Shown piece by piece: positions 1 through 7,855 of a stretch of 64,000 bases of DNA; position 1 is the first letter of the stretch, and each line of letters starts with the position of its first letter. A program made the translations under genes and the position numbers. Origin of the DNA: Gemmatimonadota bacterium (lineage in GTDB: Bacteria > Gemmatimonadota > Gemmatimonadetes > Gemmatimonadales > GWC2-71-9); contig JAOTVV010000007.1 of the NCBI GenBank assembly GCA_029863245.1, forward strand, positions 1 to 64,000, in the 5' to 3' direction. A model generated the notes under the pieces. The model was not told the DNA's origin and searched no databases. It worked only from the letters and a program-made list of their open reading frames with translations.

Positions 1-2
1 GG

Positions 3-698
3 GGCCAGTGGATCTACACCGTCCCGTGGCTCGAGTACGTGAAGGTGTTCGAGATGCCGCCACTCGGGTTCTTGGGGTTTCCGTTCTTTGCGTTGGAGGC
101 GTGGGCTCTCTACCATCTGCTGTGTTCGTTGGGGCTGGCGACACCGGCAGTGGCCGGCACCAGTCCACCACGTTCTCACGGGGGCCGCCAAGCTTCCTGG
201 TTGGCCGCCGCCGTGTTCGTGGTAGCCGCCTTGGCGGGAATGGAGCGGTGGACCATCTCGTCCACCACACCGCGTCTCCGCGATGCGCCGGACCTCACGG
301 CGGCCGAGGTGCAGCAGCTTCGGGAAAGCGGTTACTCTTCCGTGTTCCGACTCGCCGCGGCAGCGGCGCCAGCGTTAGCGGAGCGGGCCGGCGTCAAGCC
401 ATCGGTGGCGATGCAGGCGACGGACTGGGCGCGCCTCGTGACGCTGCGGGGCATCGGGAGCGCCCACGCGCAGACGCTCGCGACGATCGGCGTGCGGACC
501 GTGTGCTCGCTCGCTCGCCAAACGGCCGGGGGTCTCTGGAACGCGCTGCGAGCGGCGCAGGAACATCGCCGCGACGGACGATCCCCGGTTCGCCCCGTGC
601 CCGCGGAAGTACAGATCTGGATCGCGGCAGCACGACGGGAGTGTGCGGACCGGTATACCGTACCGATTTCGAATGCCACTATCGCCGAGGCTCACTGA
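3..698 (+). CDS. Membrane protein with C-terminal helix-hairpin-helix (DUF4332-like) region, 5' partial
   Basis: The frame is open from the first complete codon at 3, so the gene starts upstream of the window; 231 residues are visible. The visible N-terminus (WIYTVPWLEYVKVFEMPPLG) followed by GFPFFALEAW looks like the last membrane segments of an integral membrane protein. A further hydrophobic stretch, WLAAAVFVVAALAGM, lies near visible residue 70. The C-terminal 90 residues, around LRGIGSAHAQTLATIGVRTV, resemble the helix-hairpin-helix of DUF4332-type domains. I do not recognise a function. An ATG at 39 lies inside the membrane part and is unlikely to be the true start. The alpha/beta hydrolase follows 44 nt downstream on the same strand. 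Confidence 0.6.
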   Translation, partial: GQWIYTVPWLEYVKVFEMPPLGFLGFPFFALEAWALYHLLCSLGLATPAVAGTSPPRSHGGRQASWLAAAVFVVAALAGMERWTISSTTPRLRDAPDLTAAEVQQLRESGYSSVFRLAAAAAPALAERAGVKPSVAMQATDWARLVTLRGIGSAHAQTLATIGVRTVCSLARQTAGGLWNALRAAQEHRRDGRSPVRPVPAEVQIWIAAARRECADRYTVPISNATIAEAH

Positions 699-742
699 CA
701 GGGAACCGGGCTGACCGAACGCCTGTGCCGAACTACTCTCGT

Positions 743-1591
743 ATGTTCTCGATCGCCCTACGCGTGCTCGCGATTCTCGTGGTCGGCTACGCGATCGTCA
801 TGTTTCTGGCCTGGCGGTTTCAGCACCGGATTGCCTTTCCGGCGCCCGGCGGTCCTCTCCCACCACCCAGCGCCTTCGGGATGCCCGACGGCCGTATCGT
901 GACGGTGCTCACCGCCGACAGCATCGCTCTCCGGGGGTGGTACCTCCCGCCCAATCCAGCTCCCAAGCATGGCACAAGCGCCCCCGCCATCGTCTGGTTC
1001 CATGGCAACATGGAAACCGTGGGTGGGATCGGTGCGATCATCGGGGAATTCCGTCCACCCGGGACCGGGCTGCTTGCGCTGGACTATCGCGGGTACGGGC
1101 AGAGTGACGGCGAGCCGACCGAACTCGGCGTGTACCGAGACGCCGAGGCGGCGTGGGACTTCCTCGCGGGACAGCCTGGCATCGACCGGACGCGCATCGG
1201 CGTCTATGGTCGCTCGATCGGGAGCGCCGTCGCGCTCTACCTCACCACCGTGCGGTCCGTGGCTGCAGTCGTGCTGGAGTCTGCCTTCACCAGCGGACGC
1301 GAAATGGCCCGGGAACATTACGCACTCGTGCCGCCGGGTCTCGTGAATCTGGGACTCAACAATCTGGACCGGGCGGGACGCCTCTCCGTTCCGCTACTCG
1401 TGATCCACGGTACCGACGACTGGATCGCGCCGATCGACATGGGACGCGCCGTGGCCGACACCGGGCACGCCGTGGAGTTCTTGGTGCTGGAGGGGGCGGG
1501 TCACAACGATACCTATGACATTGGCGGAACCCTGTACCGTGATAAGGTGCTCGAGTTTCTCGCCGCGCACCTGCAGTCGGGCCCCCGCTGA
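743..1591 (+). CDS. Alpha/beta hydrolase, membrane-anchored (BEM46/ABHD13-like)
   Basis: A 282-residue serine hydrolase fold. An N-terminal hydrophobic helix (FSIALRVLAILVVGYAIVMF) suggests a membrane anchor or uncleaved signal. The oxyanion region is IVWFHGNMET, the nucleophile elbow is VYGRSIGS (G-x-S-x-G), the acid is in IHGTDDWIAP and the catalytic His in LEGAGHNDTY, so the triad is complete. The family acts on unidentified small esters or amides; no substrate can be assigned. The same frame is open far upstream, but that part is a shadow of the preceding gene. ATG 743 is chosen because it opens the hydrophobic helix. The Shine-Dalgarno match is poor, and GTG 725 is an alternative. Confidence 0.8.
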   Translation: MFSIALRVLAILVVGYAIVMFLAWRFQHRIAFPAPGGPLPPPSAFGMPDGRIVTVLTADSIALRGWYLPPNPAPKHGTSAPAIVWFHGNMETVGGIGAIIGEFRPPGTGLLALDYRGYGQSDGEPTELGVYRDAEAAWDFLAGQPGIDRTRIGVYGRSIGSAVALYLTTVRSVAAVVLESAFTSGREMAREHYALVPPGLVNLGLNNLDRAGRLSVPLLVIHGTDDWIAPIDMGRAVADTGHAVEFLVLEGAGHNDTYDIGGTLYRDKVLEFLAAHLQSGPR

Positions 1592-1625
1592 CGGCCACAC
1601 GGCGGCACGATACTGCCCGTACGCC

Positions 1626-2831
1626 TTACGGTTCGCCCTCCCCCATCACCGCCGCCCGCTCCGCAACCGGCTCACGAACCTTGATGCCGAGGGTGGCCAG
1701 GATCACCAGTGCCACGATCCCGCCAGCAAGGTAGAAAGGCACGCCAACACCCAGGGCCCCGAAGGCGGCCGTCGCCCAGATGGGCGCCACAACCCGCGCA
1801 ACACCGCCGAAAGCCTGTTGCACACCGAGCGTCTGCCCCAGCTCGTGTTTCTCCGCGCGATGGGAGATGAGCGCGGATACTGCCGGGAACAGGCAGGCGG
1901 TGCCGATGGGCACGAGCCCCAGTACGATTCCCAGCGAGACGACGGAGCTCGGCAGGGGGATGGCCAGCAGTCCTGCGCTGAGGAGGACGGCGCCGACCCG
2001 CATGAGCCGCACCTCACCAAGCCAATCGATCAGCTTCCCGAGGAGGACCGCTCGCATGATGACGCCGATCGCACCGAGATAGACGAAGAAGATGAAGATC
2101 GATTCTTCGGTCACGCCGAAGTCGCTGGCGAGGTAGAGCGCGAGGACGCCGGTCATCGACATGAAGCCGAGCATGCCTCCGGCGTACACCCAGATCAGCA
2201 ACGAGATTTCAGAGCCGGGGGCGCGTAGGATTTCGCCAATCATGACGCGAATGGACCGAGAGGCCGGCTGGTCGGGATCCAGTTGGCGCCCAGGATAGGA
2301 CTCCGGAAGCCAGCGCCACGCGAACGCCATGTTCAGCAGGCAGAGCGCGGCCGCGACGATGCCGGGGACTGCGTGTCCCCACTTGAACGCGAGCGACCCA
2401 ATGGCCGGGCCGATCATCACGCCCGCCCCGGTCGCGGCGGACAGCCAGCCCAGTGCTTTGGCGCGGTCCTTGGGCTCCGTGACGTCGGCCACGTAGGCCT
2501 GGAGCACGCCGGTCGTGCCGCCGCCCAGTCCTTGGACCATCCGCGAGAGAAACAGCATCCAGATGCCGACGGCGAACCCGAACACGAGGAAGGCGACGGC
2601 CGAGGTCCCGAGTCCGAAGAGGATGCAGGCGCGTCGGCCGAAGTTGTCGGAGAATCGCCCCCACAGGGGGGCCGACGCGAGCTGCATGATGGAGAAGCTC
2701 GCAATCATCCACCCGATGACCCACTCCTCCGCATTCAAGCGCAGGGCGTAGAACGGCAACAGGGGAAAGACCATCGCGAACCCGAGCATGTCCACGAAGG
2801 CCGAGGCCATGAGCACCGCGAGCTTCTTCAT
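1626..2831 (-). CDS. MFS transporter, TetA-like drug/metabolite efflux family
   Basis: 401 residues with about twelve hydrophobic segments typical of the major facilitator superfamily. The motif-A region after TM2 reads PLWGRFSDNFGRRACILFG, and LSRMVQGLGGGTTGVLQAYVAD has the motif of proton-coupled antiporters of the TetA/Bmr group. ATG 2831 (MKKLAVLMASAFVDMLGFAM) begins TM1, with GAGGG about 10 nt upstream lying just beyond the stop of the preceding symporter gene. The gap to that gene is only 13 nt, so the two are very likely co-transcribed as the end of a six-gene minus-strand operon. Substrate is unknown; the context suggests export of a metabolite handled by the PIG-L and symporter genes. 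Confidence 0.85.
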   Translation of the reverse strand: MKKLAVLMASAFVDMLGFAMVFPLLPFYALRLNAEEWVIGWMIASFSIMQLASAPLWGRFSDNFGRRACILFGLGTSAVAFLVFGFAVGIWMLFLSRMVQGLGGGTTGVLQAYVADVTEPKDRAKALGWLSAATGAGVMIGPAIGSLAFKWGHAVPGIVAAALCLLNMAFAWRWLPESYPGRQLDPDQPASRSIRVMIGEILRAPGSEISLLIWVYAGGMLGFMSMTGVLALYLASDFGVTEESIFIFFVYLGAIGVIMRAVLLGKLIDWLGEVRLMRVGAVLLSAGLLAIPLPSSVVSLGIVLGLVPIGTACLFPAVSALISHRAEKHELGQTLGVQQAFGGVARVVAPIWATAAFGALGVGVPFYLAGGIVALVILATLGIKVREPVAERAAVMGEGEP

Positions 2832-2844
2832 CGGTCGCGGACCC

Positions 2845-4533
2845 TCACGAGGCGGGCACGTTGGTGGGTGGTGCCGCTCGACTGAGGAAGACGCCAACGG
2901 CGACGACCGTGACGGCACCGACCACGTTGTGCCAGAGGAACGAAACGGAAGGAGCACCGAAGGTCACGGCCGCCACCGTGCCCATCCCGACCAGCAGTCC
3001 CACAAAGGCGCCTGTCGCGCGCGACCCCGGAATCATCGCGAGCAGGAATACGCCGAGTATTGAGCCATAGAAGAACGACCCGAACCGATTCACGACCTCG
3101 ATGAGCGACCCCAGGGTCGCCGCGTAGACCGCGACCACACAGGCAAACACCCCCCACAAGCCAGTGACCACTTTCGATACCATCAGGTAATGGCCGTCCG
3201 CTTCGCTGGGGCGGAACCAGCGACGATAGAAGTCGATGACGGTCGCCGTGGACAAGGAGTTCAACTCGGCCGCAATGCTCGACATCGCCGCGGCCATTAC
3301 CGCGGCGATGAAGAGGCCGGCCAGTCCGATCGGGAGCTCGTGCAGGACGAACCGCGGGATCACGTAGTTCACGTCTTGCGACGACTCGCCGGTGACGCGC
3401 TCTGCCAGCGCGAGCGCCTCACTGCGCACTACGCGCGTCTCGGCTTCGGTAGCGCGAAAAGCGTCGATCGCCACAGTGGCGGCCATCTGGTCCCCGGAAT
3501 TCCGCGCATCGGCCACGGCCAGTGCGGCAGCATTCTGCGAGCGGAACGCCTCCGCATACTGCGCCTCCAGCGACTCGTACGCCACCGACTCGGCGCTGCG
3601 GACACGCGCTTCATGTGCCGGGTTGAACAGGAGCGGGCTGGGTTGAAAGAGATAGTAGACGAAGACGAGAACACCCACCAACAGCACGAGCCCTTGGAGA
3701 GGGATCTTCCAGTACGCGCTCATGAGGAGTGAGGTCCGAGCCTCGTCTACCGTCCGCGTCGCTAGGTACCGCTGGACTTGGCTCTGATCGGTGCCGAAAT
3801 ACGACAGCATCAAGAAGGTGCCGCCGATCAGTCCCGACCAGAAGGTGTAGGTCCTGTTGAGGTCGAACGAGAAATCGAAGATATCGAGCCGACCGGTGGC
3901 ACCCGCTATCCGAAGTGCATTGTCGGGACTCACCGGCATCTGAACGAGCAAGACGATCACTACGGCGACGAGAGCCACGACGATCAGCACCATCTGCTTG
4001 ACGTCGACCCAGGCCACTGCCTGCACGCCGCCCACCATGGTGTAGAGAACGGTCGGCACGCCGATGAGGGCCACCGACCACACCAAGTCCACACCGAAGA
4101 CGGCCGAGAATACCACGCCAGGAGCGGCCAGAATCGTACCTGCCGACATGCCGCGCGAAAGCAGAAACAGAAAGCTGGTGAGGGAACGAGTCTTGGCGTC
4201 GAACCGTCGCTCGAGGTACTCGTACGCCGTGAACACTTTCGACCCGTGAAGGAACGGCACCAGGGTGACACCGAGGATCACCATCGCCAGCGGCAAGCCG
4301 AAGTAGAACTGGACGAACCGCATGCCGTCCGTCGCGCCCTGGCCGGTGGTTCCGATGAGGGTCACCGCCGAGAGCTGGGTCGCCATGACAGACAGCCCGA
4401 CGACCCACCACGGGAGGCTCCGGTTAGCCAGGAAGTAGCCCTCGAGCCGGTCGGTGCCCTTGGAGCGGCGCAAGCCGTCGACCACGACGTAGAGCAGGTA
4501 GGCGCCGACAATGAGCCAGTTTACCGGATGCAC
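2845..4533 (-). CDS. Sodium:solute symporter (SSS family)
   Basis: 562 residues. An N-terminal SSS core (about 1-300) contains SVMATQLSAVTLIGTTGQGA (TM2), SRGMSAGTILAAPGVV and AWVDVKQMVLIVVA; the last helices follow after residue 395. The start is GTG 4533 with GAGG 4-5 nt upstream. A hydrophilic, Ala/Glu-rich stretch of about 80 residues (about 305-385, with VRSAESVAYESLEAQYAEAF) interrupts the helices before VIPRFVLHELPIGLAGLF and is predicted helical. SSS proteins use the sodium gradient to import sugars, amino acids or organic anions. Substrate cannot be read from sequence. The upstream PIG-L deacetylase suggests uptake of an N-acyl sugar or its product. Confidence 0.85.
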   Translation of the reverse strand: MHPVNWLIVGAYLLYVVVDGLRRSKGTDRLEGYFLANRSLPWWVVGLSVMATQLSAVTLIGTTGQGATDGMRFVQFYFGLPLAMVILGVTLVPFLHGSKVFTAYEYLERRFDAKTRSLTSFLFLLSRGMSAGTILAAPGVVFSAVFGVDLVWSVALIGVPTVLYTMVGGVQAVAWVDVKQMVLIVVALVAVVIVLLVQMPVSPDNALRIAGATGRLDIFDFSFDLNRTYTFWSGLIGGTFLMLSYFGTDQSQVQRYLATRTVDEARTSLLMSAYWKIPLQGLVLLVGVLVFVYYLFQPSPLLFNPAHEARVRSAESVAYESLEAQYAEAFRSQNAAALAVADARNSGDQMAATVAIDAFRATEAETRVVRSEALALAERVTGESSQDVNYVIPRFVLHELPIGLAGLFIAAVMAAAMSSIAAELNSLSTATVIDFYRRWFRPSEADGHYLMVSKVVTGLWGVFACVVAVYAATLGSLIEVVNRFGSFFYGSILGVFLLAMIPGSRATGAFVGLLVGMGTVAAVTFGAPSVSFLWHNVVGAVTVVAVGVFLSRAAPPTNVPAS

Positions 4534-4543
4534 GCCACCTCAC

Positions 4544-4657
4544 TCATCCCCCGTATCGAGCCTGAAGCAGCCACAACACGAGTAGGGCGAGCGCCTGCAT
4601 GGCGAGGACGCGCAGCAATGTGCGGCGGAAGCGGGTCCGCGTGGGCTCGGGCGTCAC
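4544..4657 (-). CDS. Small single-pass membrane protein, 37 aa
   Basis: A 38-codon frame from GTG 4657 to TGA 4544, encoding VTPEPTRTRFRRTLLRVLAM and then a hydrophobic helix (QALALLVLWLLQ) ending ARYGG. The arginine-rich N-terminus followed by one helix predicts an N-in inner-membrane topology. It lies 28 nt after the PIG-L stop, and its TGA ends 10 nt before the GTG of the sodium symporter. Such short membrane peptides next to SSS symporters could be accessory subunits, which is inference here. The frame is the only one that fills the gap, and its charge and hydrophobicity pattern argues against chance. No convincing Shine-Dalgarno is seen, so translational coupling to the PIG-L gene is likely. 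Confidence 0.6.
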   Translation of the reverse strand: MTPEPTRTRFRRTLLRVLAMQALALLVLWLLQARYGG

Positions 4658-4685
4658 AGCGACTGAGTCGGCGGTTCCCGCACCG

Positions 4686-7175
4686 TCATCCCTTCCAGGC
4701 CAGGAGGTTCAGGAACAGGCGAAATGCGCCGGGGGCACCGGAAGGCAGGGCGCGGAAGAAACTGAGACCGGTGTAGACGTACGTCCCCTCGCCGTAGCGC
4801 GCCGCCAGCAGCGCGCCTCGAAGAGGGGGCATACCCGGATCGGCCATCTCGAGCAACGGGACGTAGCGGTCGTCCCACGAACCAGCAAAGTAGAGACCCC
4901 GCTCCTGCGGCCATCCGTCCCAGTCCGACGACCCAAGCTCATTCGGCGTGCGGAAGATGGGATGGCTGGGATCGATGATCGTGACCGGCACGGTTTCGTC
5001 GGTCACGCGCCCGGCGGGACGGCCGATCTCGATCGGGAACGGGGCGTAGTCCCCACGGGCAAACTGGAATTGCTGGTATTGTACCACGAGCCGGCCGCCC
5101 TCCCGAACGTAGGCGAGCAGGCGGCCGTTGTGCCGGGTGAGGGCACTGTCGGTTTCGTAGGCCCTACTCCCGACCACGATGACGTCGTAGCGGCGCAGGT
5201 CCCCATTGGCCAGTTCGTCGGCGTCGATCATGCGGATCGGAAGTCCCATCTCCGCAAGGGCCTCGGGCACGCGGTCAGACGCACCGCGGAGATATCCTAC
5301 CGCCCGGAATTCGGGCACGGCGATGGCTCCCACCCGAATGGTGCCGGCCGCTGGCCGGACCCAGGTCGTCGGGCGGACGTGCGGATAGACCACCGACTCC
5401 ACCGTCGTCACGAACACCACCCCCTCCGGGGTCACGACCGACGCCCGTACCGAGGCCGATCCATCACGTACCGCCGCCGGCCGGCGCACCTGGAAGCCGA
5501 AGGTGAGCGATTCCCCAGCGCCTTCCAGGGAAAACGGTTGCGACTGCCGTACCCCCCAGGGCTCGATCTCGAGCACCACCTCGCCGTCCCGCTTCTCGCT
5601 GCCGTATTGGGTCACGGTCACCGAGAACGTGCGCGCCGCGGCCACGCGTGTGGACCAGGCCATGACCGCCGGCGTGAGGCGAACGGCTATCTCCGGCACG
5701 ACGACGAGCGGGCGCCGGATTTCGCCGACCGCTTGATCGGTGTACCGATAGGTGGCCTCCCGTGAAAGCCCGACGGGAAGACCCCCGTCGACCTGAACGA
5801 GCGCCGTTCCCGTGATCAGCGGCGGCTCGAAGAGCTCACCCCGCACCGCGGGCTCAGTATCGGTCCAGTCGTACATCCCTCCCTGGAGCGGCCGCATCAA
5901 ATGGTAAGGCTGGCTCGGACGGGCACCGGCCGGCACCTCGACGGCGAGCTCCACCTCCAGGTCCGCCCCGGACGGCAGGGAACGACCGGTGCCGTCCGCC
6001 TCGGCACGCCAGCCGTCGGGCACGGCGAGCCGGATGCCGTTCACCTCGGCGGGATAGGGACCGGCGTTGTAGACGTGCACGCTCACGCGCACGCTTCCAC
6101 CTGGCACGACCCGCTCGACGTCCGTCGTCACGTCGATGAGGAGCCCGGCAGCAATCGCAGTGGTCTGCTGTAGGAGCGAATCCCGCCGCCGATCGGTCCC
6201 CTCGTCGCGCAGCCGTTGGCGTGCACCGTTCAAGACGGGGACCGCCGACGCGAGGCGCACCGGCGCTACGGCCTCGCGTAGGGAGTCGGCGAGCGAGGCC
6301 AGCCATGAGGCCTCTCGGGGTATGCCGGCAAAAAGGTCCGGAGACGCCGCGTCCGTCCGGTCCGTAACCGGCGCCACGCCGGTCTGCTGCGGGCCGATTG
6401 GCTGCGAACGACCCATGTCCTGAGAGCGGTGGCGCGACCGGCTCGCCATCGCGATCTGGTGATAGGTGAGGCCCAGCCGGGGATCCAGTCCCCCGGTGCT
6501 CAGATCCACGCGCTCACCGGCCGCCTGGAATCGGGCAGAACGATACAGTTTCAGGGGGCTCCACGGGATGAGGCCCTCCTCGCGCTCGAGCTCCGGGAAG
6601 CGACCTCCGTCTCCAGCGATCTCGAACACGGCGTGCGCAATCTGCCCCGCCATCTGATGCTGGCCGTGTCCGTCACGGGCCGTTCCCGAAAAAACGGACA
6701 CCATGACGTGCGGTCGATAGCGCCGGACAATCCGCACGGCGTCCTTCAGGATCGAGTCGGGATGCCACAGCGCCGCGGTTTCGTCGATCGAGCGACTGTA
6801 TCCAAAATCATACGCTCGAGTCACGAATTGATGCGCACCGTCAATCGCCCGCGCAGCCTCCAGCTCGCGCGAGCGGAGAATCCCGAGTCCCACACCGAGC
6901 TCCGGACCGATAAGGTTCTGTCCCCCGTCGCCGCGGGACAGCGACAGGTACGCCGCCTGGGCGCCGTAGGCGCGGGCGAGCAGAGCCAGGAGCCCGCTGT
7001 CCTCGTCGTCCGGGTGGGCCCCGATCACGAGAACGCGCCGGCTTTCCGCCAGCTGCTGCAGGAGGTGATCGAACTCCGGCGCCCCACCGGTCGACGGCGG
7101 TGTGAGCTGGCCCTCGAGCGGCAACGCAACGAGGACCACCAGCAGTGGAACGAGAAGACGACTACGCCGCTTCAC
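4686..7175 (-). CDS. Secreted PIG-L family (LmbE-like) N-acetyl-sugar deacetylase with long C-terminal extension
   Basis: 829 residues with a signal peptide (VKRRSRLLVPLLVVLVALPL, then EGQ). The PIG-L domain (about 45-300) carries the zinc motif HPDDE at 54-58 and the distal DGHGQHQMAG element (H170, H173), so the zinc site looks complete. Family members hydrolyse N-acetyl groups from GlcNAc-linked molecules. A CARDB/NEW3-like beta region follows (VPGGSVRVSVHVYNAGPYPA). The last 200 residues, with IRVGAIAVPEFRAVGYLRGA and YDVIVVGSRAY, resemble a ThuA/class I amidotransferase-like fold. GTG 7175 is chosen because it starts the signal peptide; it overlaps the end of the upstream gene by 14 nt. 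Usual PIG-L proteins are about 230-300 residues, so most of this protein is extra. Confidence 0.82.
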   Translation of the reverse strand: MKRRSRLLVPLLVVLVALPLEGQLTPPSTGGAPEFDHLLQQLAESRRVLVIGAHPDDEDSGLLALLARAYGAQAAYLSLSRGDGGQNLIGPELGVGLGILRSRELEAARAIDGAHQFVTRAYDFGYSRSIDETAALWHPDSILKDAVRIVRRYRPHVMVSVFSGTARDGHGQHQMAGQIAHAVFEIAGDGGRFPELEREEGLIPWSPLKLYRSARFQAAGERVDLSTGGLDPRLGLTYHQIAMASRSRHRSQDMGRSQPIGPQQTGVAPVTDRTDAASPDLFAGIPREASWLASLADSLREAVAPVRLASAVPVLNGARQRLRDEGTDRRRDSLLQQTTAIAAGLLIDVTTDVERVVPGGSVRVSVHVYNAGPYPAEVNGIRLAVPDGWRAEADGTGRSLPSGADLEVELAVEVPAGARPSQPYHLMRPLQGGMYDWTDTEPAVRGELFEPPLITGTALVQVDGGLPVGLSREATYRYTDQAVGEIRRPLVVVPEIAVRLTPAVMAWSTRVAAARTFSVTVTQYGSEKRDGEVVLEIEPWGVRQSQPFSLEGAGESLTFGFQVRRPAAVRDGSASVRASVVTPEGVVFVTTVESVVYPHVRPTTWVRPAAGTIRVGAIAVPEFRAVGYLRGASDRVPEALAEMGLPIRMIDADELANGDLRRYDVIVVGSRAYETDSALTRHNGRLLAYVREGGRLVVQYQQFQFARGDYAPFPIEIGRPAGRVTDETVPVTIIDPSHPIFRTPNELGSSDWDGWPQERGLYFAGSWDDRYVPLLEMADPGMPPLRGALLAARYGEGTYVYTGLSFFRALPSGAPGAFRLFLNLLAWKG

Positions 7176-7809
7176 GGGCGATGATGATGCTCCGAAGGCG
7201 TTCCGCGCTGGGGTCTTGGGGATCGCCGAACGGACGGGGATGGCCGGCCGGGTCTGGGAGCACGGTGGGACACACGAATTCGAGACGTCGAACACGCAAA
7301 CGCTCCTGTACTGATTGAGTACTGACGGGTGCGGCAACGACCACGTACCTCGGGCGGGCCTCGAGGATCGCTTCGGTTGCCGCCAGCACCTTCCAGGGTA
7401 GCGTGAGATGCCCGTCCACGACTACCACGTCCATGTCGGTGACCGATCGCAGTGGCCGCTGCCCACGAAACAGGACCCGGTCGGTCTTGACGACCCGCCT
7501 GGCACGCTCGATGGCCTCGTTGAGCGACTCCACGACGCCGAACCTGGGCTGGAACGCCGGATCCAACACCGCGTTGGCGTCTTCGGCCACGGCCCCCAAG
7601 ATCCCCAGTCCTTCCATGCGGACGTGCGCAGCGACGATGACGTCGAAAGGCACCTCGAGCGCCTTTGCGGCGCTCGCGGCGATCTCGACACCGGTCGGTG
7701 TGACACCCACGATCACGACGGGCGGTCGCACGCGCTTGTACACCTGCCTGCCAAGGTCCGCTCCGGCGCCGGAACGCGACCGATACAACGGATCGATCAT
7801 CTCGGCCAC
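7162..7809 (-). CDS. Phosphoribosyltransferase-like protein with degenerate PRPP loop
   Basis: 215 residues, type I phosphoribosyltransferase fold: RPPVVIVGVTPTGVEIAASA (about 29-48), PFDVIVAAHVRMEGLG, VLFRGQRPLRSVTDMD, then DVVVVDGHLTLPWKVLAA where the PRPP loop should be. The canonical loop is two acidic residues followed by G-x-x-x-T/S (for example DDGIATG). Here it is DGHLTLP, so PRPP binding is doubtful. Similar proteins are annotated only as phosphoribosyltransferases. The start is GTG 7809 or ATG 7800; neither has a good ribosome binding site. It sits 46 nt after the S9 peptidase and overlaps the PIG-L gene by 14 nt, which implies co-translation. Confidence 0.7.
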   Translation of the reverse strand: MAEMIDPLYRSRSGAGADLGRQVYKRVRPPVVIVGVTPTGVEIAASAAKALEVPFDVIVAAHVRMEGLGILGAVAEDANAVLDPAFQPRFGVVESLNEAIERARRVVKTDRVLFRGQRPLRSVTDMDVVVVDGHLTLPWKVLAATEAILEARPRYVVVAAPVSTQSVQERLRVRRLEFVCPTVLPDPAGHPRPFGDPQDPSAERLRSIIIAREAA

Positions 7810-7855
7810 GCGCCGTCCGGGCCGAACCCGGCGGGAAACAGAGAGCCGGAGCGGC

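Noticed and set aside
8-742. N-terminal extension of the alpha/beta hydrolase
   Set aside because: The frame is open but overlaps the preceding gene in another frame and is Arg/Gly-rich with no structure. The hydrophobic helix begins at 743.
4599-5765. A 388-codon plus-strand frame opposite the PIG-L gene
   Set aside because: Arg/Gly-rich composition with no motif; the opposite strand has a full PIG-L protein.
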